Positions 52,885 to 62,500 of a stretch of 64,000 nucleotides of DNA are shown here, in pieces; position 1 is the first letter of the stretch, and every line of letters begins with the position of its first letter. The notes under the pieces were generated by a model. That model made no database searches and was not told the DNA's origin. It saw only the letters and a list, made by a program, of their open reading frames with translations. The DNA is from Persicobacter psychrovividus. Lineage in GTDB: Bacteria; Bacteroidota; Bacteroidia; Cytophagales; Cyclobacteriaceae. The stretch spans positions 1,984,001 through 2,048,000 of the forward strand of contig NZ_AP025292.1 of the NCBI RefSeq assembly GCF_036492425.1, read 5' to 3'. A program made the translations under genes and the position numbers.

Positions 52885-54093
52885 TTAGCGAACTTTTAAG
52901 ATGGTTAATGAAATCAGTGCAAACAAGATCGCCACAATTAAAAAGCGCATCACAATTTTTGCTTCTTTAATGCCTTTTTTCTGATAGTGGTGATGGATCG
53001 GCGCCATCAGGAAGATCCGTTTCCCAGTACCCGTTTTGCGTTTTGTGTATTTGAAATAGCCTACCTGCATCATGACCGAAAGGCTTTCAATCATAAAGAT
53101 GAAACATACCACCGGCAACAAAAATTCTTTACGAATAGCAATGGCCAGTACGGCGATAATTCCTCCAATGGCCAACGATCCCGTGTCACCCATAAATACC
53201 TGTGCCGGAAAAGCATTATACCACAAAAAGCCAATACATGCCCCGGTAAAGGCCGCAAGGAAAATCACCAGCTCGCCAGAATGCGGGATATACATGATAT
53301 TGAGATAATTGGAAAAGATCACATTCCCCGACAGGTAGGTGAATATCAGTAAAGTGGTGGACGATATGGCGGAGGTACCCGCTGCGAGCCCGTCAATTCC
53401 ATCCGTCATATTGGCACCATTGGACACCGCAGTGATAATAAACGTAACGGCCAACACAAAAATAATCACTTCAAACCCTTTCGGCAGGAATGGAATTAAA
53501 TCTGAATAAACGATATCATTGTCCTTCACAAATGGCATGGTCGTTTTTGTAGATTTAATATCTTTATAGGAATCAGTTACCGTTGTTACCGGCTGACCTT
53601 CAGTGCCGTAATATTGCCTTACCTCCACATCAGGGTGATAAAACAACGTCAGGCCGACGATCAAGCCAATCCCCACCTGCCCTACAATTTTAAAGCGACC
53701 AGCGAGGCCCTCTTTATTTTTTCGGAAGACCTTGATATAATCATCCAAAAAGCCGATCCCGCCAAGCCCAAGGGTAGTAATGAGCAATACTATGATATAA
53801 ATATTGGTCAGATTAGCGAACAGCAACACAGGAATTACAATGGCTGAAATGATAATCAGTCCACCCATTGTAGGTGTACCAGCCTTCTCTGATTGCCCAT
53901 CGAGCCCGAGCTCGCGAACAGTTTCACCAATCTGTAATGACTGTAATTTTCGGATGATTCTTTTTCCGAAGGTAATGGTAATAATCAAAGAGACGATCAT
54001 GGCCATTGCAGCCCTGAAAGTAATGTAGTTAAATAATGAGGCGCCAACAAGGTCAAACTCTTTATCTAAGAAATTGAATAAATGGTATAGCAT
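52885..54093 (-). CDS. mraY: Phospho-MurNAc-pentapeptide translocase
   Basis: Polytopic membrane enzyme of 402 residues that transfers phospho-MurNAc-pentapeptide from UDP to undecaprenyl phosphate, making lipid I. Conserved catalytic segments are KAGTPTMGG near 70, GFLDDYIKV near 118, [16 protein letters not shown] near 236, [12 protein letters not shown] near 317 and [12 protein letters not shown] near 370. The extra 40-residue loop with [20 protein letters not shown] is common in Bacteroidota. It lies between murE and murD with no gap to murD. Confidence 0.97.
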   Translation of the reverse strand: MLYHLFNFLDKEFDLVGASLFNYITFRAAMAMIVSLIITITFGKRIIRKLQSLQIGETVRELGLDGQSEKAGTPTMGGLIIISAIVIPVLLFANLTNIYIIVLLITTLGLGGIGFLDDYIKVFRKNKEGLAGRFKIVGQVGIGLIVGLTLFYHPDVEVRQYYGTEGQPVTTVTDSYKDIKSTKTTMPFVKDNDIVYSDLIPFLPKGFEVIIFVLAVTFIITAVSNGANMTDGIDGLAAGTSAISSTTLLIFTYLSGNVIFSNYLNIMYIPHSGELVIFLAAFTGACIGFLWYNAFPAQVFMGDTGSLAIGGIIAVLAIAIRKEFLLPVVCFIFMIESLSVMMQVGYFKYTKRKTGTGKRIFLMAPIHHHYQKKGIKEAKIVMRFLIVAILFALISLTILKVR

Positions 54094-54161
54094 CCGAAAA
54101 ATCGGTTAGTAATTTTCTAAATCAATAATTTATTTTTTGCACAAGAAACTCCTGCCTGATG

Positions 54162-55610
54162 TTAAACCAGAATTTCCTGTAATATTTCGCCGTCGTCAAA
54201 GTGGTGTTTCACCCCATTGATCTCCTGATAATCTTCATGGCCTTTCCCAGCAACAAGCAAAATATCTTTTGGTCCGGCAAGCATATTTGCCGTACGAATG
54301 GCCTCTTTTCGATCCAGAATCTGCAAGGCTTTTGGTCGCATGGTGATGGTCAAGCCCGCCTCCATATCTTTTAAAATCTGCGCAGGGTCTTCCGTCCTTG
54401 GATTGTCCGAAGTCATCACTACCTTGTCTGAATATTTAGCTGCAATAGCCGCCATCTCAGGGCGCTTGGTTTTATCGCGATCTCCGCCACAACCCACCAC
54501 AGCGATAATCTGCTGATTGTCCTGACGCACCGCCTGAATGGTTTTCAATACATTTTCCAGCGCATCAGGCGTATGGGCATAATCTACAATCGCCACTTTA
54601 TTTAGCGGATTTGGAATGAGCTGAAAACGCCCCTTTGCCCCCTGAAGCATTGAAAGTTCAAGCAAAATCTCCTGTGTTTCCACTCCGAGTAATTTTGCCA
54701 CACCGTAAGCCACCATGAGATTGTAGCCATTGAACTCCCCTACCAGTCGGAAAAATACCGGCGTTCCTTCAATCTCCATTTCCAGTCCTTCAAAGGCATT
54801 GTTGACTATCTTAGCCGGAAAATCAGACAATCCCTTCAGGGCATAAGTATAATGAGTCGCCGCACAATTCTGCAACATTACCAAGCCACGTTTATCGTCA
54901 GCATTTACCAGCGCAAAGGCATGCTTTGGCAACTGATCGAAAAGCATTTTTTTGGCAAAAATATACTCCTTGAAGGTATGGTGATAATCGAGGTGATCGT
55001 GAGAAATATTGGTAAATACTGCACCATCGAAATCAAGTCCCGCAATCCGATGCTGATGAATTGCATGAGAACTCGCCTCCATAAAACAGTACCGTACACC
55101 CTGATCGGCCATATTGCGAAGCAACTGATTGATCTGCAAGGCGTCGCCTGTCGTGTGTGTCGACTGAATTTCCTGCTCATCAATCTTATTCACTACCGTA
55201 GAAAGCAAACCTGTCCGGTAGCCCAGTCTTCTGAATAAATCGAAAAGCAATGTAACCGTTGTGGTTTTGCCATTGGTGCCTGTTACGGCCACCAACTTCA
55301 GGTCCCTGGAGGGGTGATCGTAGTAATTACAGGCCATCAGCCCAAGTGCTTTGGCGGCATTTTCTACCTGCACATACACCACCCCTGAGGCGATATCGGC
55401 AGGTAAATCTTCACAGACAATCGCTTTAACCTTCCGTGCCACCGCCATTGGAATATAATCGTGTCCATCTGTCTGTGTCCCTTTTTGGGCAATGAAAACA
55501 TCTCCTGCTTCCAGTTTTCGGGAATCAAATTGCAGCTGCTGAACCTCAACATCCACCTCCCCGATGACTTTTTTACAGCGTACGCCGTTTAGTATATTTT
55601 CGAAATTCAT
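54162..55610 (-). CDS. murE: UDP-MurNAc-L-Ala-D-Glu:meso-diaminopimelate ligase
   Basis: Cytoplasmic Mur ligase of 482 residues that adds the third amino acid. I use the ATG at 55610, which overlaps the ftsI stop codon by one base (TAATG). The frame is open two codons further to a GTG. The P-loop VTGTNGKTTTVTL is near 112-124. The DNPR motif near 400 (SDNPRTED) is the one that selects meso-diaminopimelate, so the peptidoglycan is probably A1-gamma DAP-type. It is followed by mraY after 68 bases. Confidence 0.95.
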   Translation of the reverse strand: MNFENILNGVRCKKVIGEVDVEVQQLQFDSRKLEAGDVFIAQKGTQTDGHDYIPMAVARKVKAIVCEDLPADIASGVVYVQVENAAKALGLMACNYYDHPSRDLKLVAVTGTNGKTTTVTLLFDLFRRLGYRTGLLSTVVNKIDEQEIQSTHTTGDALQINQLLRNMADQGVRYCFMEASSHAIHQHRIAGLDFDGAVFTNISHDHLDYHHTFKEYIFAKKMLFDQLPKHAFALVNADDKRGLVMLQNCAATHYTYALKGLSDFPAKIVNNAFEGLEMEIEGTPVFFRLVGEFNGYNLMVAYGVAKLLGVETQEILLELSMLQGAKGRFQLIPNPLNKVAIVDYAHTPDALENVLKTIQAVRQDNQQIIAVVGCGGDRDKTKRPEMAAIAAKYSDKVVMTSDNPRTEDPAQILKDMEAGLTITMRPKALQILDRKEAIRTANMLAGPKDILLVAGKGHEDYQEINGVKHHFDDGEILQEILV

Positions 55611-57724
55611 TACCACGATAGTTGTAGTTGTATTTGACTGCCCGATTTAAAAGTTGCTCCTGGCGCACGGCTCTGTTTCACCACTCGGCCCTCGCCCTGA
55701 TAGCTGACCCGAAGGCCTTGATTTTCCAGTAAATAAATGGCATCGCGGAGGGTCATCCCCTTCACGTTTGGCACTTTGGATTGCGCCAACGCATTACTGA
55801 CCAGCTGAATGCTATCCCTGACAATACGGGTGCGCACCCACTGTTCATCATGTGTTGATTTATCCAAGATGGGCAGTTTAAAATAATTATCATTCAAATA
55901 CCTCAAATCTTTTTCATAGCCTGCCCGAATCACCGGGAAGCGTTTGTTGGTGGTGGAATCATTCAACACCAACGGCTTATGAATATCTAAATCTGTGGCA
56001 AAGATCTTATCAGCGATTTCTTTAAACACCGGCGCACAGGCAGAGCTACCGTAATTATAGCCTCCCTGCGGTTCATTAATCACCACGATACAACTGTATT
56101 TCGGCTTCTTGGCAGGGAAGTACCCCACGAAAGTGGTGTAATATCTCCGGATATAGCGGCCATTATGCAAGACCTGAGCGGTGCCTGTTTTTCCGGCAAT
56201 CTTATAGTGGTTGTTCCTGATATTTCGACCCGTACCATTTTCCACTACACCTTCCAGCATCTGCTGAACTTTATGCAGGGTTTCTTCACTGCAAATGTGT
56301 TTGCGCATGACCTCCGGCCCAAATGTTTTCAGTGTACGCCCACCGTTGGAGATACTCTTGACAATCCGCGGACGCAACATGGTTCCATTGTTGGCCACAG
56401 CATTATAGAGTGTCAGGGTTTGCAATGGGGTAATTTGTACCTCATAGCCAATCGACATCCAGGGCAATGTGGTCCCTGACCAGTCCTTTTCTGTAGGCTC
56501 TTTGTAGAACGGTGTTCCATATCCCTGAAGCTGAAAACCGAGTTCGTCAAGAATCCCTGTTTCCTTCAGGTGCTCGATATATTTTTTCTCGTTGAGGCCA
56601 AACACACGGTCGATCAAACGCGACACCCCAATATTGGAAGAGTGCTCAAACACTCCCTGAATCGTCAGGTTGCCATAGCCCCCTACTTTGGAGTCGCGCA
56701 TCACGGCATTTTTCGCAAAACGGTACTCCCCATCACCAGTATCGATGGTATCGGTGAGGTTCAGCTGTTTTTCTTCGAGAAGCGCGATCATGGAAGCCAG
56801 CTTGAAGGTAGAACCAGGCTCATGTTTGCCCTGCTTCCCCACGGCGTAATTATAAGATTCGATATAATTTCCGTCGGCATTTTTCGTAAAGTTGGAAATT
56901 GCTTTCACCTCGCCAGTGGCGGTCTCCATTACAATTGCGCAACCGTATTTAGCTTGCACTTTGGCCAGCTGCCGTTTCAATGCCGCCTCGGTTACATCTT
57001 GAATATTGACATTAATTGTCGTATGAATATCATCCCCATTAATAGGTTCAAGCTCATTTTCGTCGTGGATCATCCGCCAGGCACCACCTGCTACTTTACG
57101 GAATTTACCGAAGCCATCCACACCTCGCAGGGTTTTGTCGAAGCTGTATTCCAAGCCCGCCCCCACATGGTTATCATTAATATAACCGATGGTTCGGTAA
57201 GCCATAGACTTAAAAGGTGTATAACGCTTATTGATGGTTTCAAAAATTACCCCACCGCGGTTTTTCCCTCGGCGGACAATCGGCCAGGCCTCCATCTTAC
57301 GGCGTTTCAGGTGATTGATCCGCTCGTTACTGATGCGTACATACCTGCGCTTTGATTTTCTCGCATTCACCAAAATGTGCTTATACTGCCATTTGGATTT
57401 TTTAGGAAATTCCTGAGAAAACAGCAACGCAAGGGAGTCAATTTTTGCATTGAAAAGCTCATCAGAAGCGACAGTAGGATCCATGGCCACCGTATAAAAT
57501 GGCACAGAAGTCGCCAGCAAGCTCCCGTTGTCGGAATAAATATTCCCCCGGGTAGGCTCAATAACTTTGGAAATCTGCTTTTCGGAATGGCGGAGTTTAT
57601 CCCAGGTGGATTGATCCCATTGCTGGATACCGCGCACCTGATACAAGATCACAAGCCCCGAAACAATCATCCCAAGCATCACTAAAAGAAGGCGTAGTTG
57701 AATGGATTGTTTTATGTTTTTCAC
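55610..57724 (-). CDS. ftsI: Septal penicillin-binding protein FtsI (PBP3) with PASTA domain
   Basis: Membrane-anchored DD-transpeptidase of 704 residues that crosslinks septal peptidoglycan. The start is a GTG overlapping the ftsL stop codon. One membrane segment lies at about 10-28. The dimerisation domain follows, and the transpeptidase domain has the nucleophile in STFK near 305, SSNIG near 360 and KTGTAQ near 510. The final ~65 residues (VPNVKGMTLRDAIYLLENQG) are a PASTA domain, as in sporulation-type PBPs. All active-site motifs are intact. It is translationally coupled to murE. Confidence 0.95.
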   Translation of the reverse strand: MKNIKQSIQLRLLLVMLGMIVSGLVILYQVRGIQQWDQSTWDKLRHSEKQISKVIEPTRGNIYSDNGSLLATSVPFYTVAMDPTVASDELFNAKIDSLALLFSQEFPKKSKWQYKHILVNARKSKRRYVRISNERINHLKRRKMEAWPIVRRGKNRGGVIFETINKRYTPFKSMAYRTIGYINDNHVGAGLEYSFDKTLRGVDGFGKFRKVAGGAWRMIHDENELEPINGDDIHTTINVNIQDVTEAALKRQLAKVQAKYGCAIVMETATGEVKAISNFTKNADGNYIESYNYAVGKQGKHEPGSTFKLASMIALLEEKQLNLTDTIDTGDGEYRFAKNAVMRDSKVGGYGNLTIQGVFEHSSNIGVSRLIDRVFGLNEKKYIEHLKETGILDELGFQLQGYGTPFYKEPTEKDWSGTTLPWMSIGYEVQITPLQTLTLYNAVANNGTMLRPRIVKSISNGGRTLKTFGPEVMRKHICSEETLHKVQQMLEGVVENGTGRNIRNNHYKIAGKTGTAQVLHNGRYIRRYYTTFVGYFPAKKPKYSCIVVINEPQGGYNYGSSACAPVFKEIADKIFATDLDIHKPLVLNDSTTNKRFPVIRAGYEKDLRYLNDNYFKLPILDKSTHDEQWVRTRIVRDSIQLVSNALAQSKVPNVKGMTLRDAIYLLENQGLRVSYQGEGRVVKQSRAPGATFKSGSQIQLQLSW

Positions 57725-58125
57725 TGCTCCTTGATGACTATTTTGTATGGTGGTACTTCACTCTCTTCCAACCCCAACGGCTTGACACGTTTGGCCACTT
57801 CTGACTGTTTACTGTCATACATATAAGAATATTTCATGGTCGTGTACCTTGAGCGCAGGTCAAGCACCTCCTGCTTGAGTTTATCAATCTTGCGGGAGGT
57901 TTTTTCTGTGTAGTGGCTATTAAAAATATAAATTACCCCAAGCAACAGAAACAACACCCAAGGCTTGAGCAATTGAAGATCGATCCCGTTGCGGCCCAGA
58001 TAAGACTGCTTGAAAGAATCTTCAATGGCATTCCAAAGCCCTTTTTTCTTCTTCTTTTGTTTCTGCTTTTTGGTCGTTACCTTAGGCGGTGACGGCTTGG
58101 GTTTTCTGAGGGTGTTTTCGGCCAT
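57721..58125 (-). CDS. ftsL: FtsL-like cell division protein
   Basis: A small bitopic protein of 134 residues. A basic tail (PKPSPPKVTTKKQKQKKKKKG) is followed by a single membrane segment near 52-70 (PWVLFLLLGVIYIF) and an extracytoplasmic coiled coil (TSRKIDKLKQEVLDLRSRYT). That is the shape of FtsL, which bridges FtsQ and FtsI. FtsL sequences diverge fast, so the name rests on topology and on its place between rsmH and ftsI. Its stop codon overlaps the ftsI GTG. Confidence 0.85.
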   Translation of the reverse strand: MAENTLRKPKPSPPKVTTKKQKQKKKKKGLWNAIEDSFKQSYLGRNGIDLQLLKPWVLFLLLGVIYIFNSHYTEKTSRKIDKLKQEVLDLRSRYTTMKYSYMYDSKQSEVAKRVKPLGLEESEVPPYKIVIKEQ

Positions 58126-58139
58126 TTGATCAAATAGGT

Positions 58140-59051
58140 TTATCGTTTAACAGCGACACGCAATTTCGCACTTCGGGCACGGGGATTGCGTTGCAACTCC
58201 TCCTCATCCGCCACAATAGGCTTTCGTGTTACAGGATCAAGCGGACGGATATCGTTGCCATAAAGGTCCTTCTCTACTGCCCCATGAAATTTCCCTTTGG
58301 CAATAAAATTCTTCACCAGGCGATCTTCCAGCGAGTGATAAGACATTACCACCAAACGTCCACCGGGGCGGAGTGCCTCTGCCGTTTGCTCCAAAAACTC
58401 CTCGAGCACTTTCAATTCTTCATTCACCTCAATGCGAATAGCCTGAAATACCTGCGCGTAAAAGCGGTTTTCCTTGCCTCTTGGCGCAAAATTTTTCAGG
58501 AGTGTTTTCAGCTCTTCAATGGTGTTGATTTCGGTGGTTGATCGTGCAGAAACTATCGCGCGAGCCACGGTTTTGGCATTTCGGATCTCTCCGTACATGC
58601 CCAATATTTTATGGAGTTCCTTCTCTTCGTATTCATTGATCACCTCCCAGGCAGAAAATTCCTGGCTCTGATCCATCCGCATATCAAGGCGGGCATCAAA
58701 GCGAGTGGAAAAACCCCGAGAAGGCTCATCGATCTGATGGCTCGAAATTCCAAGATCGGCCAAAATCGCATCTACTTTGCCATTGACCTTGTACATCTTC
58801 AGGTAGCGCACCAAGTGTCTGAAATTGGCAGGTACAAACTGAAAGCCATCATGGTCAATCATGTCGACATTTTTTGCGGCATCCTCATCCTGATCAAAAG
58901 AAAACAATTTCCCGCCTTCTATTCCCTTCAAAATCTCCTTGCTGTGTCCGCCGCCACCGAAAGTTACGTCCACATAATTGCCTTTCGGATCAATTTCCAT
59001 GGCATCGATGCATTCTTTCAGCATTACTGGCAGGTGGTATTGTTCACTCAT
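58140..59051 (-). CDS. rsmH: 16S rRNA (cytosine1402-N4)-methyltransferase
   Basis: SAM-dependent methyltransferase of 303 residues that modifies C1402 of 16S rRNA; also called MraW. The family motifs are LPVMLKECIDAM at 7-18, the SAM-binding DVTFGGGGHSKEIL near 28-41, DLGISSHQIDEPSRGFS near 98, and SYHSLEDRLVKNFI near 240. It is the first gene of the dcw cluster here: mraZ, which usually precedes it, is missing, and the next gene upstream is divergent. ftsL follows after 14 bases. Confidence 0.97.
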   Translation of the reverse strand: MSEQYHLPVMLKECIDAMEIDPKGNYVDVTFGGGGHSKEILKGIEGGKLFSFDQDEDAAKNVDMIDHDGFQFVPANFRHLVRYLKMYKVNGKVDAILADLGISSHQIDEPSRGFSTRFDARLDMRMDQSQEFSAWEVINEYEEKELHKILGMYGEIRNAKTVARAIVSARSTTEINTIEELKTLLKNFAPRGKENRFYAQVFQAIRIEVNEELKVLEEFLEQTAEALRPGGRLVVMSYHSLEDRLVKNFIAKGKFHGAVEKDLYGNDIRPLDPVTRKPIVADEEELQRNPRARSAKLRVAVKR

Positions 59052-59139
59052 TGTTTTCCTATCAAGATTAATATAATATTATCGAATTCATGCTTTGCCC
59101 AAAAGTAATACAGGGCGCATGTATCCCAAAATGTAAGCA

Positions 59140-59147
59140 CAAAGGTA
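59140..59147 (-). promoter_or_regulatory. Putative -7 element for the dcw cluster (proximal)
   Basis: TACCTTTG on the reverse strand matches TAnnTTTG and lies 89 bases before the rsmH ATG. No clear -33 element is at the usual distance. Confidence 0.4.
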
Positions 59148-59220
59148 AAATTTCGGACAATTTTTTCATGCCTTGAATCCATATTTTCCGAAAAATTAAT
59201 TTCCCACCGATTTTACACTG

Positions 59221-59228
59221 CAAAGATA
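59221..59228 (-). promoter_or_regulatory. Putative -7 element for the dcw cluster (distal)
   Basis: TATCTTTG on the reverse strand matches TAnnTTTG and lies 170 bases before the rsmH ATG. A near-match element for the forward gene (TATCTTTC at 59272-59279) lies close by, so the region drives both directions. Confidence 0.4.
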
Positions 59229-59304
59229 CAGGATAAAAGCCCACTCTACGGGCTGAATTAATTAATTTTATTATCTTTCTGCGAAACAGCATAAAATCTA
59301 ATCG

Positions 59305-60531
59305 ATGAAAAAACTCCTTTACCTTTTTTCGGGCATGTTCCTCCTTGGGGCTTGTAATACCCAAAATGAAACGGGCAAGCAACAAATACCTTTCGGTAAT
59401 TACCGCGCTACCATTCATACCCAGCATAAAGACATCCCTTTTCAGTTCAGTATTGAAAAGAAAGATCAGCAATCGGTGGTTTACCTTATTAATGGTCAGG
59501 AAAAATTACCCATCAATGAATTTTACCTTCAAGGGGACTCCCTCCATTTGCCGATGCATATTTTCGAAAATTCGATCTCTGCAAAATGGGTAGGCGACCA
59601 TCTCGAAGGGACGTTTAAAAAACCACAGGCAGATGATTATCTGCTGCCATTTACAGCCTTCCCAAATAAACGATACCGTTTCCGTCCGATGGTCAGTGAT
59701 AAAAAACAGACTGGTGCCGACTTCAGCGGAAAATGGAAAACACACTTCAGCCATAAGGCAGATTCTGTTTTTGCCATGGGGATTTTCAAACAGCAAGGAG
59801 ATAAGGTTGAGGGGACTTTCAGAACCACCACAGGCGACTACCGCTTTTTGGCAGGTAACGTGCAAGGCGACTCGCTTTATATGTCGGCTTTCGACGGGGA
59901 ACACCTGTACCTCTTTGAAGCACAAATGCAGGGAGAAAAAATTCATGGAGAATTTTGGTCGGGGCGTGGGTTCCATACCCAGTGGACGGCAGAAAAAGAC
60001 CCTGAATTTGAATTGCCAGATGCTTATTCACTCACGAAGCTGACCAATAAAAATCAGGCATTTGATTTCAGCTTCCCAGACCTGAACAATAAAATCGTTC
60101 ATTTTCAAGAGGACGCCCGCTTTAAAGGAAAGCCTACTGTGGTGCAGATTTTCGGATCGTGGTGCCCGAACTGTATGGATGAAACAGCCTTTATTGCAGA
60201 CTGGTACAAGAAAAACAAAGATCGTGGCGTTGAGGTGGTGGCCATTGCCTTTGAGCGAAACGACAATTTTGAACATTCAAAAAAGCGGGTGGAAAAAGTG
60301 GTGCGCAAATATCAGGCGACCTATCCGTTTGTCATTGGTGGGGCACGCAAAAATGCAGATGCAGCCATGCCTATGCTCGAAAAAATCAAATCGTTCCCAA
60401 CCACTATCTTCTTAGACAAAGAAGGAAAAGTGTATAAAATTCATACTGGATTTAATGGCCCAAGTACAGGGACATACTATGAAGATTACATCAAGCATTT
60501 CAATGAAACTGTTGACCATTTGCTTCAGTAA
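59305..60531 (+). CDS. TlpA-like thioredoxin-domain lipoprotein
   Basis: A lipoprotein of 408 residues with a lipobox (FLLGAC, Cys17), so it is anchored in the periplasm or on the outer membrane. Residues 25-240 are beta-rich and repeated in style (GKWKTHFSH, VEGTFRTTTGDYRF, GEKIHGEFWSG), like the N-terminal regions of Bacteroidota TlpA proteins. A thioredoxin fold follows, with Cys287-Pro-Asn-Cys290 in GSWCPNCMDE and a cis-proline in SFPTTIFLDKEG. It probably reduces or isomerises disulfides of exported proteins. It is divergent from the dcw cluster and ends in a terminator. Confidence 0.88.
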   Translation: MKKLLYLFSGMFLLGACNTQNETGKQQIPFGNYRATIHTQHKDIPFQFSIEKKDQQSVVYLINGQEKLPINEFYLQGDSLHLPMHIFENSISAKWVGDHLEGTFKKPQADDYLLPFTAFPNKRYRFRPMVSDKKQTGADFSGKWKTHFSHKADSVFAMGIFKQQGDKVEGTFRTTTGDYRFLAGNVQGDSLYMSAFDGEHLYLFEAQMQGEKIHGEFWSGRGFHTQWTAEKDPEFELPDAYSLTKLTNKNQAFDFSFPDLNNKIVHFQEDARFKGKPTVVQIFGSWCPNCMDETAFIADWYKKNKDRGVEVVAIAFERNDNFEHSKKRVEKVVRKYQATYPFVIGGARKNADAAMPMLEKIKSFPTTIFLDKEGKVYKIHTGFNGPSTGTYYEDYIKHFNETVDHLLQ

Positions 60532-60541
60532 ATCATCTTTT

Positions 60542-60580
60542 AAAAAGGCTTTTAACTTCCACGGTTGAAAGCCTTTTTTT
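60542..60580 (+). terminator. Terminator of the TlpA-like lipoprotein gene
   Basis: A 15-bp stem (AAAAAGGCTTTTAAC / GTTGAAAGCCTTTTT, one G-U pair) with a 7-base loop and a T-run. It lies 10 bases after the stop codon. Confidence 0.88.
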
Positions 60581-60610
60581 CACCTTCTATCCCCTGCCCC
60601 AACATTACCC

Positions 60611-61246
60611 ATGAAAATCTATATTGTTGTACTACTGCTGTTTTTGTTGTCTTTCAGTGCAAAATCTCAGGGCTTTACCGCCGCACAGGTCGATGCTGCC
60701 AACACAGGAAAAAATGCCTGGTACATGAGCAAAAAATCCAGGCAGGTTTTACTCCACCTCAACCTTGTCCGTACCGACGCCACCCTTTACCTCGACACCT
60801 ATTACCAGAGCTATAGATTAGCGCGGGAACTTCAGCACTACCCACCAAACAGCCCAACGTATGTAGCCTCCTTGAGTCGGGATGCGCAAAAGGTTAAAAA
60901 TCTTCCTTTACTGAAGCCCAGCTTCTGGATGACCCTCAACGCGAAATGGCACGCTCGCTATATGGGCAGAAAAGGTAAAACTGGGCATAGTTCCCCAAAC
61001 CGTCCTTCTTTCTCCTTCTGGTTGAAATTTCTTCGTGCAGACACAATGGATGAAAATTGCTCTTATGGTTTTAACGACCCAATTGCGATTAATTTCCAAT
61101 TACTGATTGACGACCATACGCCCTCGCTCGGACACCGAAAAGCCATCTTCAACAAAACGAGCAACCATGTTGGGATATCGATAAAAACGCACCAGAAATA
61201 TGATTACAACTGTGTGCAGGATTTTTATGGCAAAAAAAAGCGGTAA
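60611..61246 (+). CDS. CAP (SCP/PR-1-like) domain secreted protein
   Basis: A protein of 211 residues with an N-terminal signal peptide (VVLLLFLLSFSAKSQ). The mature part has the cysteine-rich secretory/antigen 5/PR-1 fold: HSSPNR near 135, ENCSYG near 152, then INFQLLIDDHTPSLGHRKAI (IDDHTPSLGHR near 170) and VGISIKTHQKYDYNCVQDFYG at the end. The conserved His and Glu of the CAP cavity appear in HSSP and ENCSY. CAP proteins bind lipids or other ligands outside the cell; no function is known for this one. A reverse-strand terminator for the next gene overlaps its last few codons. Confidence 0.85.
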   Translation: MKIYIVVLLLFLLSFSAKSQGFTAAQVDAANTGKNAWYMSKKSRQVLLHLNLVRTDATLYLDTYYQSYRLARELQHYPPNSPTYVASLSRDAQKVKNLPLLKPSFWMTLNAKWHARYMGRKGKTGHSSPNRPSFSFWLKFLRADTMDENCSYGFNDPIAINFQLLIDDHTPSLGHRKAIFNKTSNHVGISIKTHQKYDYNCVQDFYGKKKR

Positions 61247-61264
61247 GCCCCTTGTGCTACCGCT
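61232..61264 (-). terminator. Terminator of the polyprenyl synthase gene, overlapping the CAP gene end
   Basis: On the reverse strand a 7-bp stem, AGCGGTA / TACCGCT, is followed by a run of eight T. It lies about 100 bases after the polyprenyl synthase stop codon and its T-run falls inside the last codons of the CAP gene on the other strand. In the forward direction the stem lacks a T-run. Confidence 0.75.
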
Positions 61265-61364
61265 AACCTCTAATATCTGATCACCTTTTTTCTGAATGCA
61301 TCATCAGCTGAGGGCTATTTATCACGAAAGGGAAATAGGCTTCCCCGATAATGACGCCCTCAAA

Positions 61365-62339
61365 TTATTTCTTCCGAAGCATGGTGAACTCCACCAGCTG
61401 AATCAAAGAAGTTTTATATTCCGATGCAGGGAAGTCCTCAACAATCGCCAAAGCCTCTTTAAGGTATTGCTCCATTTTTTGCTGAGCGTATGCAATCCCA
61501 CCAGACTGATGCACGAAGTCTATCACTTTGCGGACTTCTTCAGGATCGTCCGTTTTATTTTTTATTTTATGGAGTATTTTTCGGCGGGTAGCCCAATCGG
61601 CATGTTTCAAGGCGTGAATCAGCGGCAGGGTCATTTTCTTCTCCTTGATGTCGATACCCCGCGGTTTCCCGATCTCCTCTTCACCAAAATCAAACAGGTC
61701 GTCTTTAATCTGAAAGGCCATACCGACCTTTTCTCCGAACTGGGTCATCTGCCCGATAACCTCTTCAGAAGCGCCAGCACTTGCCGCCCCCACCCCACAA
61801 CAAGCCGCAATTAATGAGGCCGTTTTCTGGCGGATAACTTCATAATAAACTTCTTCGGTAATGTCGAGCTTGCGGGCCTTCTCCATCTGAAGCAATTCCC
61901 CTTCACTCATTTCCTTTACGGCCGTACTCACGATTTTCAGCAACTCAAAGTCCCCATTTTCCACCGACAGCAACAGTCCGCGAGAAAGCAGGTAATCGCC
62001 GACCAACACGGCTACCTTGTTTTTCCACAAGGCATTAATCGAGAAAAATCCCCTTCTGAAATTGGCATCGTCCACCACATCATCATGCACCAGGGTCGCC
62101 GTATGCAACAATTCAATCAGTGCAGCACCACGATGCGTCGCTTCTGCCACCTGCCCAACAGTGCCAGCAGACAGAAAAACAAACATCGGCCGCATTTGCT
62201 TCCCTTTGCTTTTAATAATAAAGTTGGTGATCGTGTCCAACAATAGCACCTTTGTTTTCATGGATTTTCGGAAATTCTTCTCGAAAACCTTCATGTCTGC
62301 AATGATGGGTTGTTGTATATCCTTAAGTGTCAATTCCAT
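61365..62339 (-). CDS. Polyprenyl diphosphate synthase
   Basis: Trans-prenyltransferase of about 324 residues that extends farnesyl diphosphate with isopentenyl units to give the long tail of a quinone. I start at the ATG at 62339 (MELTLKDIQQP), which fits the family; the frame opens at 62357 with six more residues. The first aspartate-rich motif DDVVDD is at 86-91, followed by RRG, and the second DDLFDF at 213-218. KGKQMRP near 45 binds isopentenyl diphosphate. The chain length (hepta, octa or longer) cannot be fixed by eye. It stands alone; the isoprenoid supply enzyme Dxs is elsewhere in the window. Confidence 0.93.
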   Translation of the reverse strand: MELTLKDIQQPIIADMKVFEKNFRKSMKTKVLLLDTITNFIIKSKGKQMRPMFVFLSAGTVGQVAEATHRGAALIELLHTATLVHDDVVDDANFRRGFFSINALWKNKVAVLVGDYLLSRGLLLSVENGDFELLKIVSTAVKEMSEGELLQMEKARKLDITEEVYYEVIRQKTASLIAACCGVGAASAGASEEVIGQMTQFGEKVGMAFQIKDDLFDFGEEEIGKPRGIDIKEKKMTLPLIHALKHADWATRRKILHKIKNKTDDPEEVRKVIDFVHQSGGIAYAQQKMEQYLKEALAIVEDFPASEYKTSLIQLVEFTMLRKK

Positions 62340-62500
62340 ATGTTTGCTTCTCCACAATCGAATTTGTAACAGGACAGACCCACTGTGGGTAATGAATCTA
62401 TCTTAAAAAATTACTAATCCTTTGTGGAGTTAATTTTTCTTCCTAAATCAAGGAATAAAAATACGAGCATTATTTACGATAAAAAAACAATAAAGCAATT

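Noticed and set aside
59068-59472. A 134-codon reverse frame upstream of rsmH, where mraZ would be expected
   Set aside because: The sequence shows no MraZ/AbrB features and most of it is antisense to the TlpA-like lipoprotein.
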